Assembly (NCBI GenBank): GCA_036873755.1
Contig: JAVTVY010019458.1
Coordinates: 1-64,000, forward strand
DNA: 64,000 bases
Source of the DNA: Hanleya hanleyi
Taxonomy: Eukaryota > Mollusca > Polyplacophora > Lepidopleurida > Hanleyidae
Reading direction: 5' to 3'
Positions 56,063 to 64,000 of this stretch are shown in pieces (the first letter of the stretch is position 1; every line of letters starts with the position of its first letter). Under the pieces are notes generated by a model that was not told the origin of the DNA, searched no databases, and worked only from the letters and a program-made list of their open reading frames with translations. The translations under genes were made by a program, and so were the position numbers.

Positions 56063-56431
56063 TTATTGTCGACCAAAGATTCCACCGAATACTGGCCAAA
56101 ACCCGGAAGCGGCCAACGGGGCTGAGATCGCACCGAGAAAGCCGCCTTTCTGTAAGATCTTTTTCTTTTGTGCTTGCGGGATTCGCTTATCGACCAGGGT
56201 TCGTACACCTGTCTTATGCTTGGCCAACTCGGTCTTCTGAGCCGAAGTCAGTGGCACGTTCTCTTTTAAGACGTTATGCCCAATTTCACACAGACATCGC
56301 AAAAGATCAGGGTCCGCGGCGGGTACAATAGTCCGAACCACTCGGGTGGGGCGGTCTTCAATATACTGAGCCTCGGAGCGGGCCTCCGTACTCGAGCGGA
56401 CATCCTGAACAACTAACGCTGGAACCCACAA
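56063..56431 (-). pseudogene. Small basic/Gly-rich ORF, adenovirus pX/pVI-like
   Basis: A 122-codon frame. Its C-terminal half has a helical segment, a basic stretch (RIPQAQKKKILQKGGFLGAI) and a hydrophobic Gly-rich end (PLAASGFWPVFGGIFGRQ). Short ORFs of this kind, basic followed by Gly/hydrophobic, occur in adintovirus/Polinton-type elements and are compared with adenovirus pX or membrane-active pVI. It sits between the packaging ATPase and the DLVND-type ORF, all on one strand. The frame is open, but the ATG is uncertain and the neighbours are broken. Confidence 0.5.
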
Positions 56432-56515
56432 CCATGTCTTTTTTATCCTAAAACGGGCTACCGCTTGAATATTCTTTCATTTCAGAGACCTTGTGAGGTC
56501 AACCATGATGTTGTA

Positions 56516-57270
56516 TTAATTCTTTATTGTCCTCATCACCAAACACACACCCCCTGCTGGTGGTGCCACTGTGGGTGTGTTTACATTATTTTTGCATGTG
56601 CACGTGGTGGGTCTTCCTAGGTAAAATAACGTTTCGTAGTCGAAGGTGGTCGGGGTGGCTGGCTTCAAGTAGAAGAGGATATACCCGTGTTGAGGAGTTG
56701 TGGCACCTCCAAAGGCTTCCAACGCAAACCGGGTTCGTCCGGGATACATCGGCATCACCAGGTGCCGCAGTTGAATGGTATCTGTCGGGTTTTTAAACAT
56801 CACCAGGTAGTGGGCATTTAAACTGATGTTCCGATGTTCTTTGTTTTTACTAAACAGATTCTCCACAATGTAGATGATGCTGAGCCGCCGATGATGACTG
56901 CATTTTGTAAAGAGCTGGGTGACCCGAGCATCCGTCTCCGTCATAAGATCATTCATGACCATCTACGTGCCCCGTTCCAAGTCTTTCAGTTTGGGTAGGC
57001 CTTCCACGAACGGAATGTTGGGCATTGCAGAATACGACGATTTCCATTCTCCGTGACATCACACGACCCGGGCAATGGGTGGGATGTTCATGTTGTCGCC
57101 GTATTGAACGAGTTTCTGGGTGGAATGCTTCTTGCCTGAGCCCGACGGCCCCACAATATGGCAAGCGAATGGGTGGTGCCACCGGGGATGCATGACTGAA
57201 ACGCGCTCTTGTAAATTTGGTACGAGTGAACCGGGGTCGTCGATGCATCAACGTTGTTCGTCATTGTCGG
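56516..57270 (-). pseudogene. A32/FtsK-type packaging ATPase, virus-derived, broken
   Basis: The Walker A loop (GPSGSGK) can be read on the minus strand at 57,151-57,131. The open frame 56,962-56,516 starts at a Walker B-like position (MVMNDLMTETD, where an acidic pair would be expected) and continues with LFTKCSHHRRLSIIYIVENL, NISLNAHYLVMFKNPTDTIQ and GYILFYLKP. These are diagnostic of the A32-like packaging ATPases of Polinton/adintovirus-type elements, which drive DNA into capsids. Two in-frame stops lie between Walker A and Walker B, and the N-terminal part is in another frame (57,477-57,088). It cannot be expressed as one protein. Confidence 0.75.
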
Positions 57271-57477
57271 TACGTTACGGCGTTCACTGTGGGTGATGAA
57301 ATTCGATGAATTTTCAGGCGTAATGGGCACTGCAAGACTTGGTGTTGGGTTCGATGTTGACCTGGACTGTATATTCGGTGTGGTAGTGGTGGTGATGATG
57401 ACTGGGCTCGTTTCCATCACGGATTTGATGGGTGCTAACGTGGAAATGATCTGTACATTCGTTTGACCTGCACTCAC
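57271..57477 (-). other. Ser/Thr/Pro-rich leader before the ATPase
   Basis: The minus-strand frame 57,477-57,088 begins MSAGQTNVQIISTLAPIK, is rich in Thr, Ser and Asn, and becomes HSYQIYKSAFQSC just before the ATPase core. It could be the N-terminus of the ATPase gene. An ATG within this leader (about 57,264) is an alternative start. Confidence 0.4.
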
Positions 57478-57840
57478 GACTGGTGGTTGTTTCTTTGATG
57501 GAATGAGAGGAGTGCTAAGTGGCCACGTCCAATCGATTGAGACGGTTTCTCGATAAACGAGTAAAACCGATAAATATCTCGTCTCGAAGGGTCCCGGTTT
57601 ATCTCTATCGATTGTTGTCCCGGTTTGCTCTCGGTTTTCTCTCGAAGCGCAGGACCATCTCGATCCTCCTCGAAATAACTCGACATGCTTCGAGAGTGGA
57701 ATCGAGATGCCATCAAAATGAAAGTTTGAAGCATTCGGAAGGCGTATGCTTGGTATATATATACTCTATGACAGGGAGATTAGTCTCGGTGAATACATAT
57801 GCATTTAAATGAATTAGACTGAACATGAAGCATTTAATTA

Positions 57841-57868
57841 GGTCTTTCCATTACAAATGGAAAGACCG
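57841..57868. repeat. Perfect 12 bp-arm palindrome
   Basis: GGTCTTTCCATT and AATGGAAAGACC flank a short loop. GGAAAGACCGT recurs at about 60,302 and may mark the other side of an inner repeat of about 2.45 kb. Confidence 0.6.
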
Positions 57869-60800
57869 TTTGTTATTCTTCGGATTATTATTATTATTCT
57901 GTTTTCGCGATAGCGGCTAAACGGTTTCATATACAGCTTAGATGTTTGGAACATTTGTAGATACTGGGCTGAAGTTTCTGGTACAGGTATTCAATTTCGA
58001 CCCTGACCTTGACCTATTGAGATATGGGCTTTTCTGATAAAAGCACCATTTTGCGAATATTGACCAAGCGCATAAGGCGATGCAGATGAAATTTAAAATG
58101 TGAAAGTTTGCAGATACACCCAACAAAATAACCAATAAAATAAGTAGGTCAAATAAGCGGTTTTCGAGTTCTTTCCCCTGGTGCTGTTTTTCGTGTCTTC
58201 GGTGTACAGTCAAAACTAAAGAACATATCTGAAAGAAAGTTGATGGTTAGTAAGTGTTACATATGGCCATGCTGTAGTTATATTTTTTAATTGTTACGTA
58301 ACAAGACAAAGTAGTTATCTCCCTTTTAATGTTTTTCAAAACCCATTATTTTATAAGGAAAGAAGCTACGGCATTGATACTCCTAATATTAATGAACACT
58401 TTAATGGCCGAAGAGAATTTGACCTTAATTTTGACCTTTGACCTCCAGGAGCGTCTCTATATGAGTGCAAGGTTTGGTGGTCAAATCTTGAACGGCTAAT
58501 GCCTGAAAATCAGTTCACGTGACCTACATCATGTCGCAAGGTCACCACTTGTCTCAGAACTCGGCCTTGGCCTTGACCTTTGAAGTGGTAAGCATCCAAA
58601 TATCGAAAATACGGCTTCTATTTTCTGAAAAACTAACGCACTGACAATCCGATCTGACCTTGACCTTGAATATCGCACAATGTAAAAAACATTGTTCGCA
58701 TTTTTCTCAAAAACTAAGACATGCAGGAATCTGTAATTTAGTACTTTTGTACCCCATGATACAGGTATGACGTCACTGAATTGTCAACCTGACCTTGGCC
58801 TTGGTTTTTGAGATATGGCCACCGACAGTTTTCAGACTACAGCGCCATAACTTGAAAACTGTTAGGAATTCTAACTTGAAATTTGCACATGAATGTAGGT
58901 CATTATATGACGTAACAGTAAAACATTAGAAGCCATCAAGATATACCAGAAACAATAGAACATAATTAGCAATTTTTGAAATTCACGCTTTATTTAAATT
59001 TTACGAAAACTATTCACTCAATCATCACTATATCTAGCTATTATTGAGAGAATATATATATGTATTTGCCTATGAAATTTCAAGAATATAGCTTTGATAG
59101 GTTTAGAGATATTAAAGAAACAATTTTCCCGAACCATTAAGCCGTTAAATGATCACATGTTGATTTCATCTATTCAATGGGTGTTGTCAATTTCGTTATA
59201 GCGATTCGGCTGTAACATTCGAGGCATACGGTGTTCGCAATTAAATCAACGTCGTGTTACATGACGGGGCCGGCTCAATTTTGTAAACCTTTTATCTCTT
59301 GAACCGCAATAGGTACGGACTTCTAATTTGTTGCCTGTTACTTCCAATGATGAGTTCTTTCGTTGACAATGACTCCGTACCGAGAACATTAATTGTGGAA
59401 ACTTGAAAAGTTGAGAGAAAGCCGTTAGTTTGACATAATACAGCGTAAACAGAGGCTTAGCGATACTGGTATTCGAAAACAAACAAGGGGAATAACTAAA
59501 GGCGGAAGTGCGCGCGACTGTCGTTGAAGTACGCGCCACTGTCCTTTCTGACAGCGAGCGTAAGAATCTAGCTGTTTTCCAGGGATGGCATTAGGTGCCG
59601 AGGATAAAAGTGCCTAAAACGAGTGAACATTTGCTGTCGTCGATTATGTGGAATGTTCCGAGATGAAATACGAATGGATTGCACAAAGAAGGTTAAGATT
59701 TGTTTTGTAATTTAAGAACAACACCCGGTCGACTAAAATTGCGCGCCAGAGTACGTGAATGAACTGGCTTATGACTGAATCTCGTGGTTGTTTCAGAGAT
59801 TTGTAAATACTAAGCTGGTACAGGTATATATATGTGTTTATTTGTGAAATTTCAAGATTATAACATTAATTGTTTTGAAGATATAACACAAAACATTTTT
59901 CCCACTTCGTGTACGCTATTTGCGTATTACCTGCCAGGTTAAACGTTTTCGATATTCAGTAGTAATTGATTTCATCGATCTAATTGTATACGCCAGATCA
60001 GTTTCAAATGGTTATTAATTGATTCTCCACTGACAAGGCGTGAAGATCTGTATGTAACCTGATACACCAATTTCTTTTCCGACTGTACCAGCCGAGTCAC
60101 CCCGCGATTGCAATTAAATGAACGTCCTTTTAGCTGATGAAAGGAGCTGCGAAGCCTGATGATCCCTCTATAATCCCATGATGCATAATGCATATTTGTC
60201 AATTAAATGGAGGTGTTCAATTATCATTATATCGACATCGCATATATACCCCGACATGAAATTCATTTCCAATGAAAGATTACCTTTGGGGGACCGTTGT
60301 GGAAAGACCGTGTCATTGTACCAACAATGTCTAGTATTATTTTGTTATTCTGTTTAGATATTTGTAGTCGCATACTTGATCAGACAGCGCAATTTAAACG
60401 TTATGAACGGAAAGAAGGAAACATCGCCAATTTAAAATGTATAACCCGGCTCAATATTATTCACTTATTCTGAGCCTGTTTTTTTTTTAGAATTTGAATC
60501 ACTTTATAAGATATGTCAAAGAACTGCGAATTTAAATAAATTATGTCCAGTCTAGGATAAAATTTTATATATTCCTGTTAAAGTTGATCAGAATGGGATA
60601 TCTTTATCGTCAAATATTTCCTCTTATTCAGAAATAAAGAGACTAAAAGATCACAGAAGCATCTGGTAGTTCACTGAAAACCGGAGAATATAAACATAAA
60701 CGCTCGATCGAAGGTTTCGAACAAACAAAACGCGGTATTGTTTATAGTAAAATGTATGTAACCGTTGGTATAAAGTGTGATTGCCCGCTGAATTGGGCGA

Positions 60801-61550
60801 TAATTACTTCCATTATTAGGTTAATTTCCTAGACACATGAAATCAGAAATCCGCAATAGAACGTGAGTATATTATCAGTCTCCCGCCAAAAGTGCATGCG
60901 GTTTCAGTTTTTTCTTTCAAAGAAATTAACCCCTCTCCCTTCGCGGTTGTTTCAAGCCGACGGGTTTTCACATACCGACTGTGGCGTGAATTATCAACAC
61001 CTCTAGTTCCGATTGCCAGTATTTTCGCTTACCACTTCCAGGCAAGCTAATGTCAGGAATAAACGTTGTTGAAAAAATATCCTCATTCGAACTATATCAC
61101 AAAACAGTACTTTTCAAAAAATGGAATCTGCAATGAATACTATCAAATTATAAAACATATTACACACCGAGGTGATACACCGATCAAGCTCTTGACATAG
61201 CCTTGATAATAGCACACACATTTACGCATGCTTTGCATACCATTATTATTCAGATCATATCCAGTTGGTGTGTCATTTATGCCGCGACGGATACTAGTCA
61301 GATAGACAATCAATTATCGATGTGAGTGAAGTTCACTAAATTCTCATAATTTATATATAGATAAATAAAAGTTTCGTTCAGTTGGATTCACGAAACATCA
61401 GGAACATAGACATACCGATTAAACGATGAATAACACTGAAAACATCCTAAACGAGCGCCCCAATAATATTTTACCAGCGTAACACTCTTATCGCCTGAGA
61501 AGTTAAGATATATGCCAAATTAACCGGCAACAAAACACCGACATATTGAT
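57869..61550. other. Interior of the 4.2 kb element, no gene recognised
   Basis: Stop-rich in all frames. Several regions contain repeated TGACCTTGACCTT words (about 57,995-58,815) as in some invertebrate interspersed repeats. No domain was recognised. Confidence 0.5.
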
Positions 61551-61755
61551 ACCGGGACCCCCTTCGAGATTACCGATCAATTTCGTAACCATCTCGAAAA
61601 TCGGGACGTTTCGATCGAGATAGAACCGGGAGCAAACCGGGAGATGTCGTCAGGGGTCCCGGATCTGCCCTCCCGGTTTCAGCCGAGAAATGTCTCGATC
61701 CATCTCGAAGGCATCGAGAAAGTACCTCGATTAATTGGACGTGCCCCCTTTAAAG

Positions 61756-62095
61756 GTACACCATGTCGTAAAACACACCCCGTATAAAAAAGACCCAGCA
61801 GGGTAAGCAAGGTCACCACAAAGCCCACTCGTATTTATAGGGAGACATGAGATAAAAGGATCAGGTGGTCAGTAGTATGTAGCAAGGATTTACAGCCTCA
61901 TTGATCTCATTAATTGTTCCCCGGGTAAAATTTGAAGTGGAACCCAGGTTAAAGTACAGGAAGCGCTCATGCACGCCTTTGACCTCTGTGGCGGCAGGTG
62001 GCGGTCACGTGGCGGTCATGGGCATGTATTCTTCCGCGGTGATGCGGTCTGGTGGTGATGCGGTCGCGGGAAAAAGCTAAAATGTAGTCCCTAGA
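61756..62095. other. Non-coding sequence right of the 4.2 kb element
   Basis: No gene recognised. A GTATAAAAAAG box near 61,781 is followed by CAGGGTAAGC, again a TATA-plus-donor-like pairing, but nothing supports a transcript. A GGTGGCGGTCACGTGGCGGT stretch lies at about 61,996. Confidence 0.4.
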
Positions 62096-62099
62096 CTTC

Positions 62100-62170
62100 A
62101 AATGCGCTGCATGGTCCGATTGGGTCGAGTGAGGTATCAAAGTGAAGCATTCGTGAAGGGGCATCCAGTC
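62100..62170 (-). repeat. Partial NRF1-array unit, minus orientation
   Basis: GCATGGTCCGATTGGGTCGA and AGTGAAGCATTCGTGAAGGG are the reverse complement of the unit at 50,456-52,110. Confidence 0.6.
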
Positions 62171-62174
62171 ATGG

Positions 62175-62565
62175 GTGGGTGCATGTAAAATTAGGATTTT
62201 TTTCCCGAAACTATAAAAAGCGGAACACGGACTTTACCCCTAAAATAGGGGAAAACACCTATCAACCCTAGCCAAAAGGGCTAATATCGGTCCCCGGGCT
62301 TATTCGGACCTGCCTATCAAGTCAATGGGGTGGGTGCATGTAAAATTAGGATTTTTTTCCGAAAATATAATAAGCGGAATACGGACTTTACCCCTAAAAT
62401 AGGGGAAACCCCCTATCACCTCTAGCCAAAAGAGCTAATATCGGTCCCCGGGCATATCGGGGCCTGCCTATCAAGTCAATGGGCTGGGTGCATGTAAAAT
62501 TAGGATTTTTTTCCGAAACTATAAAAAGCGGAACACGGACTTTACCTCTACAATAGGGGTTTGTA
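62175..62565 (+). repeat. 154 bp tandem repeat, ~2.5 units
   Basis: GGGTGCATGTAAAATTAGG lies at 62,178, 62,332 and 62,486. Units contain CGGAACACGGACTTTACCCC and TATCGGTCCCCGGGC. Confidence 0.85.
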
Positions 62566-62589
62566 TTATACAATATAAGGGAAAATGCC

Positions 62590-62945
62590 TGTATGGGGTA
62601 TGGGGATGGCCATTTTTTTATTATTTTTTTTCGTGGGCTTTACTATGGGTTGTGGGGTCTCGTTTTTCTCGTCTCGCCGAGAAAAACACGATGGGAGGGG
62701 TCCCGGAGCGAAGCGGTGAAATTTTTGGGAAAAGTCACCGAGGTCTGTATATAGGCCGATAGGCTGGCCGTGGGGGGGTATAGGTCCAACCTGGGAAATT
62801 CACACACGTTCATTGTGATATGGCTTGCTTGGAATTGTTTTTCACGTCTCGTCGATGGGAAGGGTCCCGGAGCGAAACGGTGAAATTTTTGGAAAAAGTC
62901 ACCGAGGCCTGGGTAGGCCCATAGGCCTATACTGCATGGCTATGG
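62590..62945 (-). repeat. 177 bp repeat family, minus orientation, ~2 units
   Basis: GGGTCCCGGAGCGAAGCGGT, CACGATGGGAGG and ACCTGGGAAATTCACACACG are the reverse complement of the array at 49,486-50,455. Confidence 0.85.
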
Positions 62946-62949
62946 GTGT

Positions 62950-63370
62950 ATAGGTCCTTACGGGGTGGACGTTTTGGGATCTAGGTGGGCCACTAATGGG
63001 CCGATGGGGTCGAGTGAGGTATCAATGTGAAGCCTATGTGAGGGGGCAACCGATGGAGTGGATGTGGGGTAGGAATATCGTCATTCTGCGCATGAGCAAT
63101 AGACAAGGTGTATGGAAATAGACGTTTTGGGATCTAGGGGAGCCACTAGTGGGCCGATTGGATCGAGTGAGGTATCAATGTGAAGCCTATGTGAGGGGGC
63201 ATCTGATGGGGTGAGTGCGGGGTTGAAATATCATCACTCTGCGCATGCGCAGTGGACAAAGGCTATGGAAATAGACGTTTTGGGGTCTAGGTGGGCCACT
63301 AGTGGGCCGATGGGATCGAGTGAGGTATCCATGTGAAGCCTATGTGAGGGGGCTAGACTACGGTGTCGTT
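62950..63370 (-). repeat. NRF1-motif tandem units, minus orientation, ~3 units
   Basis: GACGTTTTGGGATCTAGGTG, CGAGTGAGGTATCAATGTGA and CATTCTGCGCATGAGCA / ACTCTGCGCATGCGCAGTGG (exact palindrome at 63,240) are the reverse complement of 50,456-52,110. Confidence 0.85.
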
Positions 63371-63479
63371 TCCATTCTGCTGCGCAGGTCACGTGGGTTG
63401 TGACGTCACTTCCGGGTTTCACTAAAACTACCTTCGAACACAGAAGAGTTCCAATTTTCCCTTAGACGTCCGGATGTTC

Positions 63480-63600
63480 AACCTCCAGGTTTTTTCCGGC
63501 CCGGCCCGCCTCGGCCGCAGCGCGTGCGCGCGGGGGTGATCTGATGCCGCAGCGCGCGCGGGTTATTCGGAAGTGCGTGGGTGAATCCGCAGCGCGCGCA
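63480..63600. other. GC-rich, CpG-rich segment
   Basis: Alternating GCGCGC/CCGCAGCGCGCG words give a local CpG peak unlike the surrounding sequence. No gene seen. Confidence 0.6.
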
Positions 63601-63736
63601 TGAAGACCCTCATACATACCCCAATGCAGGCGCAGACGTGAAGTGCCCGGATGATAGACACGGACGTCACCGAGAAAAACACATACAACTCGTCACATAC
63701 AGTCGCCCCACTCAAGACCCTCATACATACCCGAAA

Positions 63737-63870
63737 AGATACGGACGTTACCGAAAAGACACGGACATTACCGAAAAGACACGGACGTTACCGAAAAGAC
63801 ACGGACTTTACCGAAAAGACACGGACTTTACCGAAAAGACACGGACGTACCCGAAAAGACACGAAGGTGA
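63737..63870 (+). repeat. 20 bp minisatellite, ~6.5 units
   Basis: Unit ACGGACGTTACCGAAAAGAC repeated with changes in the GTT/ATT/TTT triplet. It is flanked by CCTCATACATACCC and CACAGACAGGTCAGTACATG words shared with 48,490-49,012. Confidence 0.9.
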
Positions 63871-64000
63871 ACGACATTGTGGAAAACGCTCACAGACAGG
63901 TCAGTACATGTCCTATCATGTTCACAGGTTAGGCCCGATTCACGCATAATAAAAGGATTGATCTGTAATCTGTGTTGTTGTTGCTCTATTTTTTGGACTA

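Larger units (their letters stand above)
57519..61748. mobile_element. 4.2 kb DNA element with ~200 bp inverted, CTCGA-rich ends
   Basis: The left end GTGGCCACGTCCAATCGATT and the right end (reverse complement GGGGGCACGTCCAATTAATC) match as TIRs. The adjoining 200 bp on each side are packed with CTCGA, TCTCGAT and CCCGGTTT words in both orientations (57,540-57,715 and 61,555-61,735). No transposase was found, so it is non-autonomous or decayed. A clear target duplication was not found. Confidence 0.65.

Noticed and set aside
63737..63870. CRISPR-like array
   Set aside because: Uniform 20 bp units without distinct spacers in an animal genome. It is a minisatellite.

Overview
The window looks like repeat-dense, intergenic DNA from an invertebrate animal, most likely a lophotrochozoan and probably a gastropod mollusc. 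The evidence is a broken FMRFamide-receptor-like GPCR, a Penelope-like element of the kind common in invertebrates, L1/Tx1-like and CR1/L2-like LINEs, many MITEs, and a GTGAGTGAGTGAGT-headed repeat of a style common in gastropod genomes. The species assignment is inference. I see no intact host gene; most of the sequence is mobile elements nested in one another, mostly degenerate.

Layout. 1-5.05 kb is AT-rich non-coding DNA with one MITE-like element and a degenerate tandem repeat. From 5.05 to 26.55 kb lies a four-level nest. An L1/Tx1-like LINE (5.05-7.04 and 25.76-26.55 kb) is split by a Gypsy-type LTR retrotransposon (7,040-25,755). The Gypsy element has about 1.2 kb LTRs, degenerate gag, protease, RT, RNase H and integrase, and two extra ORFs after integrase. 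Its pol is split by a tandem pair of Penelope-like elements on the minus strand (11,850-20,845), with the GIY-YIG domain upstream of the RT (Naiad-like order). That Penelope element is in turn split by a 4 kb DNA transposon (12,221-16,193) carrying smaller MITEs.

26.55-39.1 kb is a large imperfect inverted repeat (26.55-30.18 versus 36.96-39.09 kb). Its spacer holds a CR1/L2-like LINE with a 757-codon ORF inserted into an older LINE of the same family. One arm carries a foldback element whose empty site is preserved in the other arm. 40.3-42.9 kb holds a duplicated segment pair with a 29 bp inversion between the copies. 43.7-45.1 kb holds the GPCR pseudogene (minus strand).

45.9-63.9 kb is the most unusual part. 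Arrays of ~150-163 bp units (many with an NRF1-type TGCGCATGCGCA palindrome) and ~177 bp units occur in opposite orientations on the two sides of a decayed minus-strand cluster (about 54-57.5 kb). This cluster resembles the virion module of Polinton/adintovirus-like elements: a packaging ATPase, a small Gly-rich pX-like ORF and an ORF with a conserved DLVND-type motif. The cluster is cut by frameshifts and stops and neighbours a piggyBac-like MITE and a 4.2 kb TIR element. I see no polymerase, integrase or protease of that element here, so it is an incomplete relic.
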